Positions 1 to 8,399 of a stretch of 17,082 nt of DNA are shown piece by piece. This DNA comes from Mycogone perniciosa. Lineage: Eukaryota > Ascomycota > Sordariomycetes > Hypocreales > Hypocreaceae. Positions within the stretch are counted from its first letter, which is position 1. Every line of letters starts with the position of its first letter. Under the pieces are notes generated by a model. That model was not told the origin of the DNA, did not search any database, and saw only the letters and a list, made by a program, of their open reading frames with translations. The stretch covers positions 1 through 17,082 of the forward strand of contig JAOALB010000330.1 of assembly GCA_025331125.1 (NCBI GenBank). Reading direction: 5' to 3'. The position numbers and the translations under genes are program-made.

Positions 1-60
1 ACCCTAACCCTAACCCTAACCCTAACCCTAACCCTAACCCTAACCCTAACCCTAACCCTA
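1..60. repeat. Telomere repeat tract (CCCTAA)n
   Basis: The window starts with an A followed by nine perfect CCCTAA units and a final CCCTA, uninterrupted to position 60. This is the C-rich strand of the TTAGGG telomere repeat used by most filamentous fungi and by animals. C-rich repeats at the left end of the plus strand have the orientation expected of a true left chromosome end. The tract is short because assemblies usually stop inside it; the real telomere may be longer. Confidence 0.97.
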
Positions 61-256
61 GTATAACAATATTAATAAACAATAAATAAGCCTATATTTA
101 TAAATGAAGCCAACTCTATAATACCCTTTCATAAAAGTACTATAGTGCTATATACATCAGGGAATTATATACAGGTCCTTAAGAAATGAAACCATTTCTG
201 CTAGATCCAAGCAATATTGGTAGTGAACTTTTAGATTCTGAGAAGTCTAAGTTTTC
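61..256. other. Short subtelomeric spacer and 3' flank of the terminal gene
   Basis: This is about 200 bp of AT-rich unique-looking sequence between the telomere tract and the stop codon of the first gene. It must contain that gene's 3' untranslated region and polyadenylation site, since the gene is transcribed toward the telomere. I see no subtelomeric helicase, no telomere-associated tandem repeat and no further gene. Confidence 0.6.
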
Positions 257-2294
257 TTAATCAAAATGAATTCTCCACAATTCCCTATAGGCACTACTTG
301 TAAAGTCGCTCCGCGTATGCATAGCCAAAATATTGTCACTGACCAGCATATCACCTTTCTGCCAGGTGTGGTAGTACGTGACTCGTCGGTCGTGCAGTAG
401 ACTGTCCAGCTCGCGGCAGATAGCGTCTGAGACCTCGGGAGTTTGTCCGTCGATGGTAATCGTCGTCGCCTCGAAGTTCGTTTTGCTCTCAGGCCAGGGT
501 TCATGATATCGTAGGCAAGGCTTGCCAGTGGTCGGGTGATTGGAGACAAGAGGCAGGCCATTCAACTGAGTGCTGTCGAAGGAGGAGGTCGAGACGGACC
601 AAGTGAGTGCCTTCAAGGCCTGGAGAGGGAGATGAGAGGGAAGGTGTTTGAAGAAAAAAGTCGAGGTGGAGAAGAGAGTGAACCCAGTTCCGGAGGGAGA
701 TGGCGTGACAGCCGTGAAGAGTTGGAATCTACAATCGAAGTTAGTATTGTTACGAGAAACTTAAATGTGTCATGAAACTAACCGAGGGGGGTTTGGAAGC
801 TTGTATACGGTGCCGTCATCTCTCGTCCTCTCCACTGTCTTGAAAAGGCCATCAAAATGGAATGGCATCCACTCAGAGGAGAGAACGTTATTGAGGCCTC
901 GTGTGTCAGCGCCGCGGTCCTTGACTTCGAGTAAGATCCCAAACTTCCACGGAAGTGGGATGCCAAACTCGGAAGCCTTTTCAACATACCTCTGTCGCTG
1001 CCCGGTTCCAGAAAAGCCGCGGAGGACTACAGGTGAGTTGACTTCGGAGAGGGTGCGGACCTTCTGAGAATCAATATTCTGCATCGACAGTTTGTTGGAT
1101 CCCTTGGCAGGCTTGATTAGGACACCACATGGATACAAAGGAGTGACAGTAATAGACCCCGAATCCCATGTGTACAGTTCACTCTTCTCTCTGAAATGTG
1201 ATGGCCTACCATCCTCGTATACGAGCTCCCATACAGGATCGTCACGAAAGGTCTGTGCAAGGCCGCTCGTTATAGTGCCGTCCAGCCTGACGGCAAGAGC
1301 ACAGTGCCATGGGGTCGTGAAGCTGCTGTCAGTGGGTAGAGTGCTGACTGAGATTTTATTCTGGCCAGTGGAAAGATGGATAGAAAGACGGACATGGTTA
1401 GGGAACCTCTCTCGGACGGCACGCGAAAATGCCTGGCCGCGGATGAGCATCTGCTTAGCGATATTCTCGGTACCTTTCTTGAACTTGGACTTGGAGAAGC
1501 TGTCTGAGACTGGGTATGTCTCAGCAAGGTCGGTCTGGAGGAACTTGACGTAGCCACGGTAGGTTAAGCAGACATCCTGATCCTCAGCAATCTTTTCAGA
1601 AACATTCCAGTCTTTCCTGCTGAAATTGTGCATGAGGGCAACGCGGAAATTGGTGGCGTTGGTAACATAGGAGACCTCATCCAAGACTGTGGGAATGGCT
1701 AGAGGAACAAGGTCACCGAGTCGCGAGAAGCGAATATGATTAAAGCCCTTGGCCATTGCCATCTCCCGCAGCGCTTGTCCATATGCCCAGACATCGGAGT
1801 CTGTGATACTAAGGAGATCTTGAACGATCGAGGAATTGTAAGCGAATGCGCTCGAGCTTTCTCTATCTTGACGTACCATTGTACACAATTCCATCAGAAA
1901 TAATGGTAAGCTCAGCTCCAGGGTTGTAAATATCCTTGATAGCGGCACAGAGGCCGTTGAGATGGGCCAAGGCAAACTCTTCAGCCTTATCTGGTAGCCG
2001 ACCAAGAACCTTGACCTTGGTGTTAGGGGACTTAAACGGGAAAGCAGGAAGAGCCATCTTGACTGGCTGGCTGGTCTTGACATGGCTGTATACCTGCGTC
2101 AAGCCAGCTAGCAGGCCGATATCTGACTGTATACCTTCTGCACCTGTACGTTTGTTCTGATACCGGTAGATGACCTCAATAACCCTTGCCGCCATATCGA
2201 TATGCAAAGGATTAAGGACATTGCTGGAGAGAGGTAGGACAACATGGCCTGGAGCACCCTGAAAGGCGGGCTCCATGAATAACGGATCCATCAT
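257..2294 (-). CDS. Isocyanide synthase-TauD dioxygenase fusion protein
   Basis: The gene has three exons, complement(join(257..728,783..1818,1877..2294)), giving 641 aa. Introns of 58 bp (donor GTACGT) and 54 bp (donor GTTAGT, branch point TACTAAC) restore the reading frame exactly and were chosen because they rejoin conserved protein. The N-terminal part (about residues 30-350) is a DIT1/PvcA isocyanide synthase, with PAFPFKSPN at 83-91, LGRLPDKAEE at 97-106, SDGIVYND at 133-140 and RLSIHLS near 283-289. This family turns an amino acid amine into an isonitrile using a carbon from ribulose 5-phosphate. The C-terminal part (about 395-641) is a TauD/PvcB-like Fe(II)/2-oxoglutarate oxygenase. 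Its metal triad is H460, D462 and H622, and R633 and R637 lie 11 and 15 residues after H622, as in TauD. The start at 2294 follows a pyrimidine-rich leader and gives a length close to PvcA plus PvcB. The amino acid substrate cannot be read from the sequence. Confidence 0.93.
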
Positions 2295-2633
2295 CTTGAG
2301 AGATATGAGGAAGGGAAAGTGGAATAGGCAGAGATGAAGAACTAAGAGGCAGGTTAAGGGTTATATGTAAATAATACACAGTCGTAAAAGTCGGGGTGAA
2401 ACAAAATTGACAGGCAAAGAGGATAGAAAAAAGATGGTATGAAATTAATGCATGAGAGGGGTTTTCAAGTCTGTTTCGTCGTTGGGAGTCTCCAAACGAC
2501 ATATATGTGCATTACTGGACCACTAGCAGCAAGCCCTGATTCGCGCCATCATTTCACAAAAGCATTAAACATTTGATTTGCGACGCAGACACACCCGAGA
2601 ATTTCATTTTAGTCATCAGTGTAACATCACAGC

Positions 2634-2640
2634 TGACTCA
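2634..2640. promoter_or_regulatory. TGACTCA bZIP-type site
   Basis: A perfect palindromic TGACTCA lies about 340 bp upstream of the isocyanide synthase start. This is the consensus for Gcn4/CpcA-type and AP-1-type bZIP factors, which control amino acid starvation and stress responses. An enzyme that consumes an amino acid would be a sensible target, but a single 7-mer can occur by chance. Confidence 0.3.
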
Positions 2641-3218
2641 GGGCTAGGGTTACTTGGCTGGCTGTTACTATGTAGGCCACTGCCTTCCTTGTTGAGGCAA
2701 TGGTGAAGATACTACCCAGTAAAATCACCTCTTCATGCACTTCGCACACCCAGGACTTATCGCGTACAACTGAGTGAGACACAACTGCTTTCTAGCGAAT
2801 CCATGGTACTGAATTAAGGCTCGGGGCACTGATATGACAAGTCACATAAACTTAGGGAATAATCCTAATACGACATGATTTTGAAAGACTTTGCCTTTAT
2901 TTCTCCATGGAGATCCTTTAGGTTTTCAAGGATTCAATGCCGAGGACCCATGTATTACTAGAATGACATAATACCCGCTTGAAATTTTCCTTGGCTCCAT
3001 CTCGGCCACATCTTGGCTGCTACTTCATGGTGGGCACACCCAGATCAGAATCTAACTATGGAGTAAAATCGCCGCAATTCCCGTGTCCCGCAGATGAAGC
3101 CTAAATAACACCTACCAAACCAAGTAATGGTGCGGTTTCTAATCAGGAACTGTCCATCAAAAAGACCGGCCAAGCTTCTTAGTCTAGTTAAGCCAAGGCG
3201 GGAGGCCGAAGCGGGATA

Positions 3219-3238
3219 CCGATGAGGGGCCTCCTCGG
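3219..3238. repeat. GC-rich imperfect palindrome in the shared promoter
   Basis: CCGATGAGG and CCTCCTCGG form 9-bp inverted arms with one mismatch around a GG centre. The outer triplets are CCG and CGG, 14 bp apart, a layout that some Zn(II)2Cys6 regulators bind. It sits in the only strongly GC-rich part of the intergenic region (about 3190-3315). Binding is speculative; the inverted repeat itself is plain. Confidence 0.35.
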
Positions 3239-3286
3239 CTCACAGCTAGCGCCAAAGTGAGGGGCCGTTTGCAAATGGCGTCCGAG

Positions 3287-3376
3287 TACTCCGTACACCC
3301 TCCGTTACGGGGTAGGAGGAGAACTAATTTTTAATCTCGTGATGATACTCTCGATTTTTTCCTTATATACTCCGTA
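3287..3376 (+). repeat. Pair of identical TACTCCGTA 9-mers
   Basis: TACTCCGTA occurs at 3287-3295 and again at 3368-3376, in the same orientation and 81 bp apart. Between them is CCGTTACGG, a related small palindrome at 3302-3310. My recollection is that TACTCCGTA and its complement are frequent in intergenic DNA of Aspergillus and Penicillium; this is not shown by the window. They may be remnants of a small dispersed element rather than regulatory sites. Confidence 0.4.
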
Positions 3377-3909
3377 TGTATATATATTACTTGTGCTACA
3401 AAAAAACACCGCATTAACCCATACTGTCTTAGATGGATGTGTGAGTAGCAGCAGTAAGAGTAATCAATCCACCACATAATCGTTCGATGAAGACCCATGC
3501 TTCTTTTATACCCCACCGTGTGTGTGACTGCATTGGCTGGTAGTCGCGGAGCATTGGGAAATTAATCCCCTGCCCTTTCCAACCGACATACGGAATATTA
3601 TTACGCATCATGTCGTCGGAGCCTTGGTAGTAATCGTACTAAACGCGTTTAAACGGCCAGGTCTTGGACCGCTGGTCTCCGCGTCTGACTTTTCTGTGGA
3701 TCAGAACAGGTGATCTACAATATCAAACCCCAGTGTGCCAATCGGCTCCCCGTCTTGCACCATTTTATAGGCATTCCACTCGTTCTTTATGTACAAAGTC
3801 ACACACTACATAAACAGATTGTATACTATCTTCATCTTGATGGTTAACTTAAAATTTTGTACACTTTGCTTTGGAAAAACAGACACCATCAAGTCGACAC
3901 ACACACACT

Positions 3910-5738
3910 ATGGCTGGGACACATATCGATCTAGCTGTCATTGGCGGTAAGATCCCTTCTAATCTGCGATTTTCCAACATTGCTTTCTTTTCTAATAGCA
4001 TCAACCTTCTTAGGTGGTCCTACAGGGATGTTGACTGCTCTCCTGGCGAAGAGACTTGGAGCTTCAGTTCTGGTTCTAGGTATTTAGCCTTGTTCTTTTC
4101 ACTTTTTGCGGCACACGCTCACTGGCAGAATGGCTGGCAGACGCCAAATCTCAGACCCTACAGTTAGGTAGAGCTGATGCTTTAAATGCGAGGTCCCAGC
4201 AGTATCTTGACATTATTGGCATACTCGACAAGTTGATTTCCCAGGGTCTGAGGTGCAACAGTAAGTCTCGGGGATAGATCTGTCACCAATGTCCTGTGTT
4301 CTGACAAGTTTCAGCAAGCTCGATCTTCAAGAACGGTGGCTTTTTCTCGCGACAAAGCCACTGGTGGACAGGACTTCAACATGTACTGCATAAAAACTTC
4401 CTCATGATTGGGCAGCCCGTTGTGGAGCAGCTTCTTGCAGCAGAGTTGAAGGAATCCGTATGTTATGGCGAGCCTGTTGAATCTGTTTTCGAAACCGAGT
4501 CCGGGGTTGATATTGCCACGGTCTCCAGACGCATTGTACATAGCACGTACTGCATTGCATCCGATGGGGCAAGATCCATGGTTCGTCAGACATTGGGAAT
4601 TCCGTTCACAGGCTCCAGGCCAGAGATGACGTGGGCTGTCCTAGACACCTTCATCGACAGTGATTTCCCCCGCTGTCATGAGATCATTACGTTTGAGCTT
4701 AACGGCGAATCCCGCGTAGCGTGGATCCCTCGTGAGCGAAACATGGCGCGTTTCTACGTCCTAATCGATGGAGAGATTACTCAGGAGAAAGCGAAGGCTT
4801 CTATCAAGAATCACCTAGCTCCATATCAGATCGAGTTTACCAAGACGGAGTGGTTTAGCACATTTGAAGGTGAGCACACTGCAGCCAGGCGGTCGCTTCT
4901 GTTCCCCACCATGGACTGACATTTGAATTAGTCAAGGAGAGAATTGCTGCAACCTTTATTTCTCAAGGCGGCAAGGGGAGGATCATCCTCGCGGGCGACG
5001 CCGCACACTCGCACTCAGTTAACGGCGGACAGGGCTTGAACACGGGACTGTCTGATGCGTTCGGTTTGGGATGGAGAATTGCCTACATCTTGAAATATGC
5101 GGACAAGCTTGCCTCGGGTGCAGCCCAAAAGATTCTCCAGAGCTATGATGTAGAACGGCGGAAGATCGCCGAGGATGTAATCCGGGTTGCCGCCCGGCTG
5201 GTGAGAGACACCAAGTTCGAAGCCGCCCAATATGTTGGAAATGTTGAGAAGAATGCAGCCTATATCACAGGTAATATCGATGGACCCACCTGGTGGTGTG
5301 TCCTCAGATTATGCTGACGCGTCCTGGATAGGAATGGGCATCGCATACCATGATCTCGACTCGCCCGCTATCCATGAGTCAGAAGTGGGAATATGGAAGG
5401 CTGGCCGAGCATGTCCAGACATTGAACTCAAGCTCCCCGGTACCATGGTGGTGCAACGTCTCTACAGCACGGTCACGTATGGAAAGTACCTGGTGCTCGT
5501 GGCTGGTGACTATATGGGTCATATAGGCAAATTCAATGATCTCGTAATATGGATCAGAATCTTACCAAATGATGGAAAAAGGGAGCATAACCTCAACGAG
5601 GGTAGTGCGTCGAAATATCTGACCGAGGTTGTAAAGAATGGCGAGAATTACGCTATTGTGGTTCGGCCAGACATGTATATTGCATATGCAGGCACATTGG
5701 AGGGTGCAGCCAACTATCTGGAGGGCATTTTTATTTAA
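3910..5738 (+). CDS. FAD-dependent monooxygenase, phenol 2-monooxygenase type
   Basis: The gene has six exons, join(3910..3946,4014..4079,4141..4260,4315..4869,4932..5270,5332..5738), giving 507 aa. The five introns are 54-67 bp, all GT-AG, several with a CTGAC branch point, and each rejoins conserved protein. The order is that of a group A flavoprotein monooxygenase (PHBH fold). GGGPTG at 12-17 is the dinucleotide-binding loop, with D35 placed to bind the ribose, and GRADALNAR at 44-52 follows. The DG motif is D158-G159 in SDGARS, and the GD motif is G281-D282 in LAGDAAHSHSVNGGQG. The last ~120 residues (AGRACPD at 396-402, VVRPDMYIAY at 482-491) resemble the thioredoxin-like dimerisation domain of phenol hydroxylase relatives. 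Such enzymes use NAD(P)H, FAD and O2 to hydroxylate aromatic or activated substrates, usually in the cytosol. A role with the divergent isocyanide synthase is inferred from position only. The stop at 5738 is followed closely by the AT-rich block. Confidence 0.93.
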
Positions 5739-5809
5739 TAAAGTGTTCGACCAAGAATTAGACCTAAAGTTCAAAATCACTATACCTGTTAGTAGGTCCT
5801 TTAGAAACC

Positions 5810-5834
5810 AACTATTAGACTTTGCCTAATAGTT
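5810..5834. repeat. Small inverted repeat downstream of the monooxygenase
   Basis: AACTATTAG (5810-5818) and CTAATAGTT (5826-5834) are perfect 9-bp arms around a 7-base loop, 72 bp after the stop codon. It lies at the very point where base composition falls from gene-like to RIP-like. It could form a hairpin in the 3' untranslated RNA or mark the edge of an old insertion. Confidence 0.5.
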
Positions 5835-6493
5835 AACTATAAAAGTCTTGATATATTATAAAAGTTTAATGTATACAGCTACTACCTATATTTATTTTAA
5901 GTATATATAGATTTATATATACTTAAAATAAAAATATATAATATTTTAACTATTATAATTTAACTATATTAAAAATAACTATTTACTATATTATATTAAA
6001 GCTATAATCGCTATTTTATTACTAAATTAAAAACTATTAATATAATTTATTTACTTTTAAAAGGTTTTTTTAAAATATATAAAATTTATATTAAAGGAAT
6101 CATAAAGTTTTATAAAACTTTAAAATACTTAATATTGAAGGCTTAATATTTATTTTAAGAATTACTATTTATATATATTTATATTTTTATTTATATATAA
6201 CTTTTAAATTTACTGTATTTAATTTCTAATTAATTCCTTATATTTTATATACTAAACCTAATTTTATATAATAAATTATAAACTTCAATAAAAGTTAATT
6301 AAGTTTTTTTAAAAGATATAGCTTTATAGCTTTATAATTTTATTATTTATTAGAATCTTTTTATATATTAAATTTTTAAAGTTATTAGTATTTTACTTTA
6401 TAGCCTATTTATATTATTTATAGTTATTATAAATATTAACTTTATTATTAATAAATTTAATAGCTTAAATAAAGACTCTAATAACGTAGTTAA
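5835..6493. other. AT-rich stretch with no recognised content
   Basis: Between the monooxygenase 3' flank and the first LTR copy, nearly all bases are A or T. Apart from the hairpin at 5891-5932 I can find no repeat shared with the rest of the window and no readable frame. It may be an older, fully degraded transposon. Confidence 0.6.
5891..5932. repeat. Perfect 19-bp inverted repeat (hairpin)
   Basis: The arms at 5891-5909 and 5914-5932 are exact reverse complements (core TTTTAAGTATATA / TATATACTTAAAA) around the 4-base loop GATT. A perfect 19-bp stem with a 4-base loop is more than expected by chance even in AT-rich DNA, because both arms include the same G/C-bearing core. It could be the centre of a collapsed palindrome. 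Confidence 0.7.
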
Positions 6494-7158
6494 TGTAATA
6501 ATCTAGGTTGATTTTTAAGGGATAAACTAAGATTTGCAGGGTTTATATTAATAGAAAGGTTAAGGATAAATACTAAACAGGGTAATATAGTTACAATTCT
6601 ATAGAACAGGCAGTTCTCGTAAATGCAATTTATTGATAACTGTTTAAATAACTATATTAAATAAGTGATAAGCTAGTTATATATATATAAAAGGAATAAT
6701 TATAGATTACGTTAAATTACACTTATTTTCCTAGTAATTTAAGTGAATCTTTCTATTAGTTTACTGGGATTACTTTATAGTTTATAGTAACTTAAATAAT
6801 TTAATGCTAATTAGTGTATTGTCGCGGAGCGCGGCACAGCTATGTGGAGCATAGAGAGAAATAGGAATGAAGCTTAATTCTAGTAATGAATATGCCGTAA
6901 TGGCCTCGCTATATATACATATAGCTAATACAAAGGAAAACGTAGAATGTATGCGTTGTAAGCGCCTATACAGTCTGACACATCGCTTACGCGATGTGTA
7001 TGTCAGCTGGTATCTGCTATATAAGCAGATAAGAGCTCCTTAGCGCTGATAAGCGCTGATAAGTGGTAGGTCCTTAGCCTACCTAACTTAACATTTATCT
7101 ATTTAAGGTTCCTTTAGGTATATATAATATTATATTTTTAAATAGTTAGGTTATAATA
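6494..7158 (-). repeat. LTR1 copy A, interrupted by a nested element
   Basis: This copy aligns by eye with the repeats at 9679-10085 (same strand) and, in reverse complement, with 11861-12225 and 15963-16362. Shared blocks include the stretch GGTTAAGGATAAATACTAA, then CAGGGTAATATAGTTA. It reads on the minus strand, starting near TATTATAACC (an eroded TGTTACGACC) at 7158 and ending TTACA at 6494. Removing the insertion at 6820-7093 leaves about 391 bp, matching the other copies. A purine-rich tract follows directly on the high-coordinate side, so this is the 3' LTR of a minus-strand element. Confidence 0.8.
6820..7093 (+). mobile_element. LTR2-type solo element nested in LTR1
   Basis: This 274 bp segment starts TGTCGCGGAGC and ends CCTAACTTAACA, giving TG...CA ends as in LTRs. 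It is clearly richer in G and C than its surroundings. It splits LTR1 copy A, and a more damaged copy lies in reverse orientation at 13286-13559. The flanking five bases (TGTAT and TTTAT) are an imperfect target duplication. Internal features are a hairpin at 6975-7006, a second hairpin with 8-bp arms at 7011-7031, and a tandem pair of AGCGCTGATA at 7042-7061. No coding region accompanies it, so it is most likely a solo LTR or a small non-autonomous element. Confidence 0.65.
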
Positions 7159-7160
7159 TA

Positions 7161-7176
7161 ATATCCCCCTCCTTTT
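7161..7176 (-). other. Polypurine tract next to LTR1 copy A
   Basis: On the minus strand this reads AAAAGGAGGGGGATAT immediately before the LTR1 start. Reverse-transcribing elements use a purine run in this position to prime plus-strand DNA synthesis. The same tract precedes LTR1 copy B, which fixes the minus-strand orientation of both. Confidence 0.7.
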
Positions 7177-8399
7177 AATTTTATCCCTAAAACCTATTAA
7201 TTCCTTTATAAATACTGCTATACTTTATAGTTTATAGGTATAATACCTTTATTTTATATTTTATATTTCTATTAATAAAATATTAAGTTGCGTAATAAAA
7301 TCTTATTTTTATAAAATTAAATAGCGCTTTACCTTTTCTTTATTAATTAAAGCTATTAATAATTTTATTATATTTTATTTATTTTATTATAGTTATAATC
7401 CTTTTTATAAAATAATTATAAATAACTTATATTACAGTATATATATATAGTAGGGTTATTTATATAATAGTTTTAGTATTATACTTTCTATAAGTTTATT
7501 TTTTATTAAGTTTATTGATTTTTCTTTTTCTAATTTATAGTATAGCGTAATATATAATTTTAAAAAAGTAAAAGATAAAGTAAAAAAAGGAAGAGACTAA
7601 GGTTTATTTCCTCTATATTTAGTAAAAGTTAAATAAGGCTTTTGCGAAGCTAGTGCAGTTAAAGTAATAGCGCTAGTTTATAGTGTCTTATAGTTATAAA
7701 ATAGTTTATTGTAGTTTTAAATCCCTAAATAAATTAAATAAAGTAAAATATTATAAGGCAGAAGCTGCTATTAATATACATTCCTTTAAGGCTATTAATA
7801 TAATTAATTAAACTGCTTTTAGGTCGCTTAATTTATTATTAATAGGCTAAAAGTTTAGTAAAAGTATTAGAGTTCTATTTAAAAGTATATTAAATATTCT
7901 TTAAGTTCCTAGAAGTTATATTCTTCTTTATAGTGTTTTTACTTTATTAAATATTAGCGTTTATTATTTTTTATTTTTATAGCTTTAATTTCTTTAACTT
8001 TATATTCGTTTTTAACTAGTAATACTTTAATTAAGTTTATAATTAATTTATTTTTTAATTTATTTTATAATACCTTTTTAAATAGTAAAATATAAAATAT
8101 TAAATAAATTTAAATACTATTTAATAGTATAAGTTTATAAGTAACTTTTAAAATAACCTTGTTAATTAAGTAAGGTTTAAGTTTGTTAAAATTTAATTTA
8201 TTATTTAATTGCGTTAGTTTAATATTTATAGTCTTTTTTTTAATAAATAATAATATAAATAAACTATATCTCTCTCTTTAAAGATTAATCCGTTTAATTT
8301 ATATTTATTAATATACTTCTTTATTCTTTTTAATATAAACTAAAGGTATATTTATATTCTTTTATATAACTACTATATACTTTTAGCTTTAATCTATAT
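7177..8399 (-). other. Decayed 3' part of the retrotransposon pol region
   Basis: By position this should be the end of integrase and anything after it, between the integrase core and the polypurine tract. RIP damage is heavy and I could not follow one frame through it. No chromodomain could be recognised. Confidence 0.45.

Larger units (their letters stand above)
2295..3909. promoter_or_regulatory. Divergent intergenic region between the two oxidative genes
   Basis: This 1.6 kb stretch lies between the start codons of two genes transcribed away from each other, so it must hold both promoters. Next to the minus-strand gene (2295-2345) the transcribed strand is rich in C and T, as in many fungal 5' leaders. 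A TGACTCA site lies at 2634, a GC-rich imperfect palindrome at 3219-3238, a CCAAT box at 3738-3742, and an ACACACAC run just before the start at 3910. Open frames inside it (for example 3331-3611, minus) have no recognisable motif or fungal gene structure, and I see no third gene. Confidence 0.6.

Noticed and set aside
1092..1553. Plus-strand open frame of 153 codons.
   Set aside because: It lies opposite the conserved isocyanide synthase exon and has no recognisable motif; it is a shadow of the minus-strand gene.
1819..2083. N-terminal extension of the frame covering 770-1818, starting at 2083.
   Set aside because: The region encodes conserved synthase sequence in another frame, and a 58 bp intron at 1819-1876 joins the exons precisely, so this extension is not translated.
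257..2294. Reading the N-terminal domain as the yeast-type DIT1 dityrosine spore-wall enzyme.
   Set aside because: The DIT1 locus pairs it with a DIT2 cytochrome P450; here it is fused to a TauD-type oxygenase as in PvcA/PvcB-like pathways, so a natural-product role fits better.
2640..2656. GGGCTAGGGTTACTTGG resembles a degenerate interstitial telomere repeat.
   Set aside because: Only about one TTAGGG-like unit is present and it is not repeated; chance is sufficient.
3331..3611. Two overlapping minus-strand frames of about 60 codons in the intergenic region.
   Set aside because: They are short, have no family features and overlap each other; a third gene is not supported.
5271..5317. An apparent early stop of the monooxygenase at 5317.
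   Set aside because: It lies inside a 61 bp GT-AG intron with a CTGAC branch point; splicing at 5271-5331 restores YITG followed by MGIAY and the expected C-terminal domain.
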